A stretch of DNA of 64,000 bases from Paraburkholderia sp. BCC1886. Its GTDB lineage: Bacteria; Pseudomonadota; Gammaproteobacteria; Burkholderiales; Burkholderiaceae. Shown piece after piece: positions 27,695-36,107 of this stretch (positions within the stretch are counted from its first letter, which is position 1; each line of letters begins with the position of its first letter). The stretch spans positions 228,824 through 292,823 of the forward strand of contig NZ_CAAJGK010000107.1 of NCBI RefSeq assembly GCF_900996245.1, given 5' to 3'. The notes beneath the pieces were generated by a model. That model saw nothing but the letters and a program-made list of their open reading frames with translations. It ran no database searches and was not told where the DNA came from. The position numbers and the translations under genes were made by a program.

Positions 27695-28021
27695 ATGATG
27701 AAAGGCCAACTCGCCGGGTTGATGAAGCAAGCCCAGCAGATGCAGGAAAACATGAAGAAGATGCAGGAGCAACTCGCGCTGATCGAAGTCGAGGGGCAGT
27801 CGGGCGCCGGTCTCGTGAAGGTGACGATGACCTGCAAGAACGACGTGCGCCGCGTTTCGATCGACCCGAGCCTGCTGGCCGACGACAAGGACATGCTGGA
27901 AGACCTGGTCGCCGCCGCGTTCAACGACGCCGTGCGCAAAGCCGAAGCCACCGCCCAGGAGAAGATGGGCGGCATGACATCGGGTCTGCCGCTGCCGCCG
28001 GGTTTCAAGCTGCCGTTCTGA
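27695..28021 (+). CDS. ybaB: Nucleoid-associated protein YbaB/EbfC
   Basis: 108 residues from ATG 27695 (MMKGQLAGLMKQAQQMQENM), 7 bases after GAAGGAG; the ATG at 27689 is too close to that site. A small dimeric DNA-binding protein with a long amphipathic N-terminal helix, then VKVTMTCKNDVRRVSIDPSLL and the C-terminal MTSGLPLPPGFKLPF. It sits between dnaX and recR, the nearly universal order, and is probably co-transcribed with dnaX (gap 58 bases). Confidence 0.96.
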   Translation: MMKGQLAGLMKQAQQMQENMKKMQEQLALIEVEGQSGAGLVKVTMTCKNDVRRVSIDPSLLADDKDMLEDLVAAAFNDAVRKAEATAQEKMGGMTSGLPLPPGFKLPF

Positions 28022-28052
28022 CGCCGCGGCGCGGTCCGCTTCGATCTCCAGC

Positions 28053-28087
28053 ATGTTCCGTCGCTGCCCTTGGTTGCGACGGAACAT
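28053..28087. repeat. 12-bp inverted repeat after ybaB
   Basis: ATGTTCCGTCGC (28053-28064) pairs with GCGACGGAACAT (28076-28087), loop 11 bases. There is no T-run, so it may be a weak or Rho-assisted terminator. It is followed by three copies of the 8-mer TTGAAGCG near 28092. Confidence 0.65.
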
Positions 28088-28199
28088 TGCATTGAAGCGT
28101 TGAAGCGTTGAAGCGTGACTTAGCGCCCGGCAGGTGTGCCGAACCCTCCGTTTTGCGAACCCACATGTCACGCCTTCTCCACCTCGACGCCGATCTCGC

Positions 28200-28796
28200 A
28201 TGAAACAACCTTCCGCCTTGTCGGCGCTCGTCGAAGCCTTGCGCGCCCTGCCCGGTGTCGGGCCGAAATCCGCGCAGCGCATGGCGTATCACCTGATGCA
28301 GCACGACCGTGACGGCGCCGAAAAACTCGGCCGTTCGCTCCTGTTCGCGACCGAGCACCTGCAGCATTGCGAAAAGTGCAACACCTTCACCGAAGCGCAG
28401 ATCTGCGAAGTCTGTCTCGACGAAGAGCGCGACCCCACGTTGCTGTGCGTGGTCGAAACGCCCGCCGACCAGATCATGCTCGAACAGACGATGACTTACC
28501 GTGGCCTGTATTTCGTGCTGATGGGACGGCTTAGTCCGCTCGACGGCATCGGTCCGAAGGAAATTCATTTCGACCGCCTGGTGCGCCGCGCCGAGGACGG
28601 TATCGTCAAGGAAGTCGTGCTCGCCACCAATTTCACCAACGAAGGCGAAGCCACCGCGCATTACCTCGGCCAGACGCTCAAGGCGCGCGGTCTCGCGGTG
28701 ACGCGTCTTGCGCGCGGCGTGCCGGTCGGCGGCGAACTCGAGTATGTCGACGCCGGCACGATTGCCCGCGCGATGCTCGACCGGCGCACGCTTTAA
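28200..28796 (+). CDS. recR: Recombination protein RecR
   Basis: 198 residues from ATG 28200 (MKQPSALSALVEALRALPGV). An HhH motif GVGPKSAQRMAYHLM is followed by the zinc finger Cys57, Cys60, Cys69, Cys72 and a Toprim domain (LCVVETPADQIMLEQT). With RecO it loads RecA on SSB-coated gapped DNA. The C-terminus VTRLARGVPVGGELEYVDAGT is the conserved Walker-B-like end. Full length. Confidence 0.97.
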   Translation: MKQPSALSALVEALRALPGVGPKSAQRMAYHLMQHDRDGAEKLGRSLLFATEHLQHCEKCNTFTEAQICEVCLDEERDPTLLCVVETPADQIMLEQTMTYRGLYFVLMGRLSPLDGIGPKEIHFDRLVRRAEDGIVKEVVLATNFTNEGEATAHYLGQTLKARGLAVTRLARGVPVGGELEYVDAGTIARAMLDRRTL

Positions 28797-28877
28797 TAAA
28801 ACAGCGCGGCGCACGCTTTGACACACAGCGCCGGCCGCCCGCGTCCCATCGACGCGGCAAAGCATTCAAGGAGACCC

Positions 28878-30134
28878 ATGAGCGCCACCCCTGACTCCGC
28901 TTCGAACCCCACCCCCGACACGCCCGACGTCAATGCTCCCAGCGGCCCGCTCGCCGGCGTCAAGGTACTCGAACTCGGCACGCTGATCGCCGGGCCGTTC
29001 GCGGCACGCTTTCTCGGCGAGTTCGGCGCCGAGGTCATCAAGATCGAAGACCCGAAAGGCGGCGACCCGCTGCGCAAGTGGCGCAAGCTCTACCCGGAAG
29101 TCGGCGGCACGTCGCTCTGGTGGGCCGTGCAGGCGCGCAACAAGAAGTCGATCACCATCAATCTGAAAGCGGAAGAGGGCAAGGAGATCGTGCGGCGGCT
29201 CGCAAAAGAGGCCGATATCGTCGTCGAAAATTTCCGGCCCGGTCTGCTCGAAAAACTCGGCCTCGGCTACGACGTGCTGTCCGCGGAAAATCCGGGGCTC
29301 GTGATGGTGCGACTCTCGGGCTACGGCCAGACCGGTCCCTATCGCGACCGGCCGGGCTTCGGCGCGATCGCCGAATCGATGGGCGGCCTGCGTCATATCA
29401 CCGGCTATCCGGACTTGCCGCCGCCGCGCATCGGCATTTCGATCGGCGATTCGATCGCCGCGCTGCACGGCGTGATCGGCGCGTTGATGGCGCTGCATCA
29501 CAAGCAGGTGAACGGCGGCAAGGGGCAGGTCGTCGACGTCGCGCTGTACGAGGCCGTCTTCAACATGATGGAGAGCGTGGTCCCGGAGTACGGCGTCTAC
29601 GGGATGGTGCGCGAGCGCACCGGCGCGTCGCTGCCGGGCATCGTACCGTCCAATACCTATCCGTGCCGTGACGGCAGCGTCGTGATCGGCGGCAATAGCG
29701 ATCCGATTTTCCGGCGGCTGATGATCGCCATCGAGCGCGACGACCTCGCCAACGATCCCACGCTCGCGCATAACGACGGCCGCGTGCCGCGCACCCAGGA
29801 GATCGACGGCGCGATTGCGGCGTGGCTCGCCACGCGCAGCATCGACGAAGCGCTCGCGGTGCTCAACGCGGCCGACGTGCCGGCCGGGCGCATTTTCAGC
29901 GTCGCCGATATGTTCGCCGATCCGCAGTTCATCGCGCGTCAGATGATCCAGCGCTTCAAGTGGCAGGACGGTCACGAAATCACGCTGCCGGGGGTCACGC
30001 CGAAGCTTTCGGCCACGCCCGGCGAGACCCGCTGGCTCGGCCCGGAACTGGGTGAACATACCGATGAAGTCCTGCAATCGCTAGGTTATGATGCTGACCA
30101 CATTGCAAGCTTGCGCGCGCAACAGATAGTCTGA
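28878..30134 (+). CDS. CaiB/BaiF family (class III) CoA-transferase
   Basis: 418 residues from ATG 28878, preceded by AAGGAG. Typical blocks: LAGVKVLELGTLIAGPFAARFLGEFGAEVIKIEDPKGGD (split here by family gaps), NKKSITINLKAEEGKEIV, VVENFRPGLLEKLGLGYD, GYGQTGPYRDRPGFGAIAESMGGL and GEHTDEVLQSLGYD. Enzymes of this family move CoA between carboxylic acids such as formate/oxalate, carnitine or succinate/dicarboxylates. Substrate unknown. An ABC importer for a small anion follows after 70 bases, so the transferase may activate the imported acid. That link is an inference. Confidence 0.93.
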   Translation: MSATPDSASNPTPDTPDVNAPSGPLAGVKVLELGTLIAGPFAARFLGEFGAEVIKIEDPKGGDPLRKWRKLYPEVGGTSLWWAVQARNKKSITINLKAEEGKEIVRRLAKEADIVVENFRPGLLEKLGLGYDVLSAENPGLVMVRLSGYGQTGPYRDRPGFGAIAESMGGLRHITGYPDLPPPRIGISIGDSIAALHGVIGALMALHHKQVNGGKGQVVDVALYEAVFNMMESVVPEYGVYGMVRERTGASLPGIVPSNTYPCRDGSVVIGGNSDPIFRRLMIAIERDDLANDPTLAHNDGRVPRTQEIDGAIAAWLATRSIDEALAVLNAADVPAGRIFSVADMFADPQFIARQMIQRFKWQDGHEITLPGVTPKLSATPGETRWLGPELGEHTDEVLQSLGYDADHIASLRAQQIV

Positions 30135-30204
30135 GCCCGGCGGGTTGGCGGCATGCCCGGCAAACACAGACAAAGACAAAAAAATAGTTTGGAGACTGAA
30201 GACC

Positions 30205-31242
30205 ATGCAACGCAGAACCTTCCTCGCCGGTACCGCCGCGCTCGCGGGCGCCTCGCTCGGCGCTACGCCGTTCGCCTTCGCTCAGGGTAAACCTGAAACC
30301 ACCAAAGTCTCGGTCGCGGTCGGCGGCAAGAACCTGTTCTACTACCTGCCGCTCACCATCGCCGAGCGCCGCAACTACTTCAAGGACGAAGGCCTCGACG
30401 TCGAAATCTCCGATTTCGCCGGCGGCTCGCAGGCCTTGAAGGCCGCCGTCGGCGGCAGCGCGGACGTCGTCTCGGGTGCCTTCGAACACACGCTGTTGCT
30501 GCAGGCGCAGAAGCAGTCGTTCCGCGAATTCGTGCTGCAGGGTCGCGCGCCGCAAATCGTGCTGGCGGTGTCGAAGAAAACCATGCCGAACTACAAGTCG
30601 ATCGCCGACTTGAAGGGCAAGAAAATCGGCGTGACCGCGCCGGGTTCGTCGACCTCGATCATGGCGAGCTTCGTTCTGGCAAAGGCCGGTTTGACGGCGA
30701 AAGACGTCGCGTTTATCGGCGTGGGCGCCGGCGCCGGCGCGATCGCCGCGCTGCAGTCCGGGCAGATCGACGCGCTTGCCAACCTCGACCCGGTGATGAC
30801 CAAGCTCGAGCGCACCGGCGATATCCGCATCGTGTCGGACACCCGCACGCTGGTCGATACGCGCAGCGTGTTCGGCGGCGATATGCCGGCCGGTTGCATG
30901 TACGCGTCGCAAAGCTTCATCACGAAGAATCCGAACACCACGCAGGCGCTCACCAACGCGATGGTGCGCGCGCTCAAGTGGTTGCAGACGGCGACCGGTA
31001 GCGAACTGATCAACACGGTGCCGGAAGGGTATCTGCTCGGCGACCGCGCGGTGTACCTGGACGCCTGGCAACACGTGAAAGAAGCGATGTCGCCGGACGG
31101 TCTGATGCCGGTCGACGGTCCCGCCACGTCGCTGAAAACCTTGCAGGCGTTCGACCCGGCGGTGCAGGGCAAACCGATCGATCTGTCGAAGACGTGGACG
31201 AACGACTTCGTGAAGAAAGCGCTGGCGACCGTCAAGGCCTGA
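30205..31242 (+). CDS. ABC transporter substrate-binding protein, SsuA/TauA/NMT1-like, Tat signal
   Basis: 345 residues from ATG 30205 with GGAG 10 bases upstream. The N-terminus MQRRTFLAGTAALAGASLG contains a twin-arginine motif (RRTFL) and a cleavage site near AFAQG, so Tat export to the periplasm is likely. The body shows the nitrate/sulfonate/taurine family features: YYLPLTIAERRNYFKDEGLDVEI, FAGGSQALKAAVGGSADVVSG, DLKGKKIGVTAPGSSTSIMASFVLAKAGL and ALQSGQIDALANLDPVMTKLE. The ligand is unknown; candidates are a sulfonate, pyrimidine precursor, or small organic anion. ATPase and permease follow. Confidence 0.92.
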   Translation: MQRRTFLAGTAALAGASLGATPFAFAQGKPETTKVSVAVGGKNLFYYLPLTIAERRNYFKDEGLDVEISDFAGGSQALKAAVGGSADVVSGAFEHTLLLQAQKQSFREFVLQGRAPQIVLAVSKKTMPNYKSIADLKGKKIGVTAPGSSTSIMASFVLAKAGLTAKDVAFIGVGAGAGAIAALQSGQIDALANLDPVMTKLERTGDIRIVSDTRTLVDTRSVFGGDMPAGCMYASQSFITKNPNTTQALTNAMVRALKWLQTATGSELINTVPEGYLLGDRAVYLDAWQHVKEAMSPDGLMPVDGPATSLKTLQAFDPAVQGKPIDLSKTWTNDFVKKALATVKA

Positions 31243-31333
31243 GCGAAGCGCTGCGGCTCTTCGCTGCCGGCCGCGCCACTGCAAGCCGCGCCGCACTTTA
31301 TCCAGAAACCGATTTACCGAAGCGAGCCGAACG

Positions 31334-32146
31334 ATGACCGTTGCCGCCCTGGCGCTCGAGAACATCACCTGCACGTTTGCTGCGCGCGACGACCGCGCGC
31401 AGCGTTATACGGCGGTCAAAGACACCACGTTGCGTATCGCGCCGGGCGAGTTCGTCTCGGTGGTCGGCCCGACCGGTTGCGGCAAGTCGACCTTGCTGAA
31501 CGTCGGCGCGGGTTTGCTGGGCCCGTCGTCGGGCAAGGTGACGGTGTTCGGCGAGCCGCTGAGCGGCATCAACCGGCGTGCGGGCTACATGTTCCAGGCC
31601 GATGCGCTGATGCCGTGGCGCCCGGCCATCGACAACGTCATGGCCGGTCTTTCGTTTCGCGGCGTGCCGCCCGCCGAAGCGCGCAGCAAGGCCGACGAGT
31701 GGTTAAAGCGCGTGGGTCTGGGCGGATTCGGCGACCGGTATCCGCATCAGTTGTCGGGTGGCATGAGAAAGCGCGTCGCGATGGCGCAGACGCTGATTCT
31801 CGATCCCGACATCATCCTGATGGACGAGCCGTTTTCCGCGCTGGATATCCAGACGCGTCAGTTGATGGAAAACGAGTTGCTCGATTTGTGGGCGGCCAAA
31901 CGCAAAGCGGTGCTGTTCATCACGCACGATCTCGACGAAGCCATTTCGATGTCCGACCGCGTCGTCGTGCTGTCGGCGGGACCGGGTACGCATCCGATCG
32001 GCGAATTCACGATCGACTTGCCGCGTCCGCGCGATGTCGCCGAGATTCGCGCGCATCCGCGTTTCGTGGAGTTGCACGCGCAGATCTGGAGCGTGCTGCG
32101 CGACGAAGTTCTGAAGGGCTACCAGCAGCAACTCACCGCGGTTTGA
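31334..32146 (+). CDS. ABC transporter ATP-binding protein (SsuB/TauB-like)
   Basis: 270 residues. Walker A GPTGCGKST, Q-loop YMFQADALMPW, signature LSGGMRKRVAMAQ, Walker B IILMDEPFSALD, and switch histidine VLFITHDLDEAIS. Cytoplasmic ATPase for the importer encoded by its neighbours. The first 15 or so residues before the core strand are slightly extended (CTFAARDDRAQRYTAVK). Gap of 91 bases after the substrate-binding gene and 53 bases before the permease. Confidence 0.95.
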   Translation: MTVAALALENITCTFAARDDRAQRYTAVKDTTLRIAPGEFVSVVGPTGCGKSTLLNVGAGLLGPSSGKVTVFGEPLSGINRRAGYMFQADALMPWRPAIDNVMAGLSFRGVPPAEARSKADEWLKRVGLGGFGDRYPHQLSGGMRKRVAMAQTLILDPDIILMDEPFSALDIQTRQLMENELLDLWAAKRKAVLFITHDLDEAISMSDRVVVLSAGPGTHPIGEFTIDLPRPRDVAEIRAHPRFVELHAQIWSVLRDEVLKGYQQQLTAV

Positions 32147-32199
32147 GCCGGTGATTTGCGTCTATCGTCGAAGGTTTAAGGTCTGAGGCAAATCGAGTC

Positions 32200-33024
32200 A
32201 TGTGGAAGACGTTGCGCCCGAATCGGGCGAATCTGGTGATCTGGCAATGGCTGCTGCTCGTCCTGTGCTTCGCGCTCTGGTACGTGCTGACCAGCCCGAC
32301 GCTGCTGCCGGCGTTCTATTTCGACGATCCGAACAAGGCCGCGTTCTTCTTCGGCGAGCCGCAGAAGGTCTTGCAGCGCATCTGGGAATGGTTCACGGGC
32401 GGCGAAATCTACCTGCATCTGTGGATCACGCTGGTCGAGACGGTGCTCGCGTTCGTGCTCGGCACCGCGTTCGGATTGGGCGTGGGGCTGTGGCTCGCGC
32501 TGTCGCCACTCGCGAGCGCGCTGTTCGATCCGTACATCAAGGCCGCCAACTCGATGCCGCGCGTGATTCTCGCGCCGATTTTCGGCGTCTGGTTCGGCCT
32601 GGGCATCTGGTCGAAGGTGGCGCTCGGCGTGACGCTGGTGTTTTTCATCGTGTTCTTCAACGTCTATCAGGGCGTGAAGGAAGTGAGTCCCGTGGTGCTC
32701 GCCAACGCGCGCATGCTCGGCGCGAATCGCAAGCAGTTGCTGCGCTTCGTCTATCTGCCGAGCGCGATGAGCTGGGTGTTTTCCAGTTTGCACACGTCGG
32801 TGGGTCTGGCGTTCGTGGGCTCGGTGGTGGGCGAATATCTGGGTTCGGCGCGCGGTGTCGGCTATCTGATCCTGCAGGCCGAGGGCACCTTCGACATCAA
32901 CACGGTGTTTGCGGGCATTCTCGTGCTGACTGCGTTCGCGCTGATTCTCGATGCGATCGTCGGCATCGGCGAGCGGCGCCTGATGAAGTGGCAGCCGAAA
33001 ACCGGCGATACCGAAAAGCTTTGA
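32200..33024 (+). CDS. ABC transporter permease (SsuC/TauC-like)
   Basis: 274 residues with about six membrane helices. The N-terminal helix WQWLLLVLCFALWYVLT and the EAA loop YQGVKEVSPVVLANARMLGANRKQLLRFVYLPSAM are diagnostic. The block IKAANSMPRVILAPIFGVWFGLGIWSKV is shared with nitrate/taurine family permeases. It completes the CaiB-SBP-ATPase-permease cluster. The loop YFDDPNKAAFFFGEPQKVLQRIWEWFTGG before the second helix is somewhat longer than in SsuC. Confidence 0.94.
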   Translation: MWKTLRPNRANLVIWQWLLLVLCFALWYVLTSPTLLPAFYFDDPNKAAFFFGEPQKVLQRIWEWFTGGEIYLHLWITLVETVLAFVLGTAFGLGVGLWLALSPLASALFDPYIKAANSMPRVILAPIFGVWFGLGIWSKVALGVTLVFFIVFFNVYQGVKEVSPVVLANARMLGANRKQLLRFVYLPSAMSWVFSSLHTSVGLAFVGSVVGEYLGSARGVGYLILQAEGTFDINTVFAGILVLTAFALILDAIVGIGERRLMKWQPKTGDTEKL

Positions 33025-33033
33025 TCGGCTGAA

Positions 33034-33068
33034 AAAAACGGCGCATGGGTCGAAGACCGTGCGCCGTT
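33034..33068. terminator. Bidirectional intrinsic terminator between the ABC permease and quinone oxidoreductase genes
   Basis: AACGGCGCA (33037-33045) pairs with TGCGCCGTT (33060-33068), with an additional inner GGTC/GACC. Seven A on the left give a T-run for the leftward transcript; the rightward transcript has only a short T-run. Confidence 0.85.
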
Positions 33069-33108
33069 CTGCTCGTGCGAATGCTTCTGCGAATAACCGA
33101 ACGAACGG

Positions 33109-34083
33109 CTAGGGCGTGACCACCACCTTGCCGATCACCCGACGCTCCGCCATATCGCGCAACGCGCGCCCCGTGTCGTCGAGCGCGTAGCGAGCCGACA
33201 CATACGGTTTGAGTCTGCCCGCGGCAATCCAGCCGGTCATCTGTTCGAACGCGGCCTGATTGTGCTGCGGCTCGCGTTTTGCAAAATCTCCCCAGAAAAC
33301 CCCGACCAGACTCGCGCCTTTGAGCAGCGTGAGATTGAGCGGCAGTTTTGGAATCTCGCCGTTCGCGAACCCGACCACCAGATAACGCCCACGCCAGCCG
33401 ATGCTGCGAAACGCCGGCTCCGCATACACGCCGCCAACGGGATCGTAAATCACGTCCGGTCCGCGGCCGTCGGTCAGCGCCTTGATGCGCTCACGCAGAT
33501 CTTCCGTGCTGTAGTTGATGGTCGCGTCCGCGCCGTGCTTCACACAGGTGGCGAGCTTCTCGTCGCTCGACGCGGCCGCGATCACGCGTGCGCCGAGCGC
33601 CTTGCCGATTTCCACCGCCGCCAGCCCCACACCGCCGGCCGCGCCGAGCACCAGCATCGTCTCGCCGGCCTGCAACGCGCCGCGGTCGACCACCGCGTGA
33701 TGCGATGTCCCGTAGGCGAGCGTGAACGCCGCGGCCAGATCGAAATCGATGCCATCGGCGAGCGGCACGCAAGCCTCGGCCGGTGCCAGCGCCTGTTCGG
33801 CAAAGCCGCCCGAGCCGGTGTATGCCACCACGCGCGAGCCGGGCGCGAACTGCGTGACGCCCGCGCCGACCGCGCGCACGACGCCGGCCACTTCCGCGCC
33901 GGGCGTGAAGGGCAGTGGCGGTTTGAACTGGTATTTGTTCTGGATGATCAGCACGTCGGGGAAGTTGACGGCGGCGGCTTTCACGTCGATCACGACGTGA
34001 CCGGGCGGCGCCTCGAGATCCGGTAAGTCCTCGACGATCAGGCTCTCCGGCGGCCCGTATTCATTACAGCGAATCGCACGCAT
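33109..34083 (-). CDS. NADPH:quinone oxidoreductase family protein
   Basis: 324 residues from ATG 34083 (MRAIRCNEYGPPESLIVEDL), with GGAGA 6 bases upstream. Medium-chain dehydrogenase without the structural zinc cysteines. Blocks: AAAVNFPDVLIIQNKYQFKPPLPFTPGAEVAGVV, GAAGGVGLAAVEIGKALGARVIAAASSDEKL (the Rossmann cofactor site) and DVIYDPVGGVYAEPAFRSIGWRGRYLVVGFA. It reduces quinones or alpha,beta-unsaturated carbonyls with NADPH by family analogy. It is convergent with the ABC cluster and divergent from surE. Confidence 0.92.
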   Translation of the reverse strand: MRAIRCNEYGPPESLIVEDLPDLEAPPGHVVIDVKAAAVNFPDVLIIQNKYQFKPPLPFTPGAEVAGVVRAVGAGVTQFAPGSRVVAYTGSGGFAEQALAPAEACVPLADGIDFDLAAAFTLAYGTSHHAVVDRGALQAGETMLVLGAAGGVGLAAVEIGKALGARVIAAASSDEKLATCVKHGADATINYSTEDLRERIKALTDGRGPDVIYDPVGGVYAEPAFRSIGWRGRYLVVGFANGEIPKLPLNLTLLKGASLVGVFWGDFAKREPQHNQAAFEQMTGWIAAGRLKPYVSARYALDDTGRALRDMAERRVIGKVVVTP

Positions 34084-34273
34084 CGTGTCTCCATATCGAT
34101 CAGGGTTCGCAAGCCGTCCGAGTGTAAAACAATCCGCACGGCCGTGCGGATCCGGCGTGTTCCAGGACGCGGACAGAGCCGTGCGCAGTGGCTCACGGCG
34201 GTCTGTGCGCAGGCGTGTCGAGCATGCGTCGTGCACCGTCGGGTGTGTCGTTCGCGCGCCATCTTTCCTCGGT

Positions 34274-34279
34274 TACAAT
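34274..34279 (+). promoter_or_regulatory. -10 box directly before surE
   Basis: TACAAT ends 6 bases before the surE ATG, the same arrangement as at dnaX, suggesting a leaderless transcript. Confidence 0.5.
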
Positions 34280-34285
34280 CGCCGG

Positions 34286-35044
34286 ATGCGAATCCTACTC
34301 AGCAATGACGACGGTTATCTGGCGCCCGGCCTTGCCGCGCTTTACGAAGCGCTCAAGCCGATTGCCGACGTGACCGTGATGGCTCCCGAACAGAATTGCA
34401 GCGGCGCGTCGAACTCCCTGACGCTGTCCCGTCCGCTGTCGGTGCTGCGTTCGGCGAATGGCTTCTACTACGTGAACGGCACGCCCACCGACTCGGTGCA
34501 CATCGCGCTGACCGGCATGCTCGACCATACGCCCGACCTGGTCGTGTCGGGCATCAACAACGGTCAGAACATGGGCGAAGACACGCTGTATTCGGGCACG
34601 GTCGCGGCCGCGACCGAAGGCATCATGTTCGGCGTGCCGGCCATCGCGTTTTCGCTGGTCGATAAAGACTGGGTCCACCTGGATGCCGCGGCCCGGGTCG
34701 CGGCCGAAATCGTCGCGCATTATCTCGAACAGCCGTTGCCTGGGCATCCGCTGCTGAACGTCAATATCCCGAATCTCCCTTACGAACAACTCGAGGGCTG
34801 GCACATTACCCGGCTCGGCAAACGGCATCCGTCGCAGCCGGTGATCCGCCAGACTAACCCGCGCGGCGAACCCATCTACTGGATCGGCCCGTCGGGCAGT
34901 GCGCGCGACGCCAGCGAAGGCACGGATTTCCACGCGGTCGCCAACGGCCGGGTGTCGATCACGCCGCTGCAACTCGACCTCACCCATACGCAGATGCTGC
35001 CCGCAGCACGCGAATGGGTCCGCGCCGGCAGCGGCATTTCATGA
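34286..35044 (+). CDS. surE: 5'/3'-nucleotidase SurE
   Basis: 252 residues from ATG 34286 (MRILLSNDDGYLAPGLAALY). Metal-dependent phosphatase with Asp8, Asp9 and Ser39 at the active site, plus SGINNGQNMGEDTLYSGTVAAATEGIMFGVPAIAFS. It hydrolyses nucleoside monophosphates and short polyphosphate in stationary phase. First gene of the conserved set surE-pcm-nlpD-rpoS; its stop overlaps the pcm start by 4 bases. Confidence 0.97.
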   Translation: MRILLSNDDGYLAPGLAALYEALKPIADVTVMAPEQNCSGASNSLTLSRPLSVLRSANGFYYVNGTPTDSVHIALTGMLDHTPDLVVSGINNGQNMGEDTLYSGTVAAATEGIMFGVPAIAFSLVDKDWVHLDAAARVAAEIVAHYLEQPLPGHPLLNVNIPNLPYEQLEGWHITRLGKRHPSQPVIRQTNPRGEPIYWIGPSGSARDASEGTDFHAVANGRVSITPLQLDLTHTQMLPAAREWVRAGSGIS

Positions 35045-36102
35045 CGAACGAGCGCGCCAGGCGCTTTCCGCTCGGCCTCGAGGACCTGGTGCGCGAACCG
35101 CGCCGGCCCGAAGGACGTCCGGGCGAAGTGCGCGCGGCGGCGCTGGCCGCGAGCGCGGCGCTGAACGCGCGTCCGCCGGCGGGCAAGCCGGGAGCGCCGG
35201 GTGCGGGCGCTAAAGCTGGGGCGGGGAAGCCGCAGCAGTCGCAAGCGTCGCCAGCTCATGGTTCGGCGTCGGCTTCCGCAGCGCAGCAGGCGAGGGGGCA
35301 GCAGGCGAGGTCGCACGTCAAGCCGCAAACCCGGCCTTCCGTTCAGGCGCCGCTTCAGTCGTCGGCCAGGCCTCAAGGCGTCACGCCGCCCAAACCCATG
35401 GCCGCGCGGACCGGCGAGCGCACGGGTTCGCCGAACGTCGCGTTGAACGGCGCCCTGGCGCTGACATCGGAACGGGTTCGCGAACGGATGGTCGAACGCC
35501 TGCGTTCGAACGGCGTGACCGATCAGCGCGTGTTGAATGCGATGTCGGCGGTGCCGCGCCACATGTTCGTCGACCCGGGTCTCGCGGCCCAGGCTTACGA
35601 AGATGCGGCGTTGCCGATCGGGCATCACCAGACCATCAGCAAACCGTCGGTGGTCGCGCGCATGATCGAACTCGCCGCCGCGGGCCGCGTGCTGAACAAC
35701 GTGCTCGAGATCGGCACCGGTTGCGGATACCAGGCGGCGGTATTGAGCCAGGTCGCGCGCGAGGTGTATTCGATCGAACGCATCAAGCCGTTGTCCGAAC
35801 GCGCGAAAACCAATTTGAGGCCGCTGCGCATTCCGAATATCCGTTTGCATTACGGCGACGGGCGTCTCGGTTTGCCGGCGGTAGCGCCGTTCGATGCGAT
35901 CGTGATCGCCGCGGCGGGGCTCGACGTACCGCAGGCTTTGCTTGAACAACTGGCGATCGGCGGCCGGCTAGTCGCACCCGTGGGCTCGCAGGATGGCCAG
36001 AATCAGGTGCTGACGCTGGTCGAGCGTCTCGGACCCGCGCAGTGGCGCGAGTCGCGACTCGATCGCGTATTCTTTGTACCCTTGAAATCCGGAGTGATTT
36101 GA
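35041..36102 (+). CDS. pcm: Protein-L-isoaspartate O-methyltransferase with long N-terminal extension
   Basis: 353 residues from ATG 35041, overlapping surE (ATGA). The catalytic SAM-dependent domain starts around residue 140 (LALTSERVRERMVERLRSNGV) and shows MSAVPRHMFVDPGLAAQAYEDAALPIGHHQTISKPSVVARM, the SAM motif LEIGTGCGYQAAVLSQVA and PFDAIVIAAAG. It repairs isoaspartyl damage in aged proteins. The first 135 residues are Ala/Gly/Pro/Gln/Arg-rich and disordered, absent from the roughly 210-residue E. coli enzyme. The start is supported by the 4-base overlap, although an internal start cannot be ruled out. Confidence 0.93.
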   Translation: MTNERARRFPLGLEDLVREPRRPEGRPGEVRAAALAASAALNARPPAGKPGAPGAGAKAGAGKPQQSQASPAHGSASASAAQQARGQQARSHVKPQTRPSVQAPLQSSARPQGVTPPKPMAARTGERTGSPNVALNGALALTSERVRERMVERLRSNGVTDQRVLNAMSAVPRHMFVDPGLAAQAYEDAALPIGHHQTISKPSVVARMIELAAAGRVLNNVLEIGTGCGYQAAVLSQVAREVYSIERIKPLSERAKTNLRPLRIPNIRLHYGDGRLGLPAVAPFDAIVIAAAGLDVPQALLEQLAIGGRLVAPVGSQDGQNQVLTLVERLGPAQWRESRLDRVFFVPLKSGVI

Positions 36103-36107
36103 CACCG

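Noticed and set aside
28053..28087. Classical intrinsic terminator after ybaB
   Set aside because: The stem is good but no T-tract follows; kept only as an inverted repeat.
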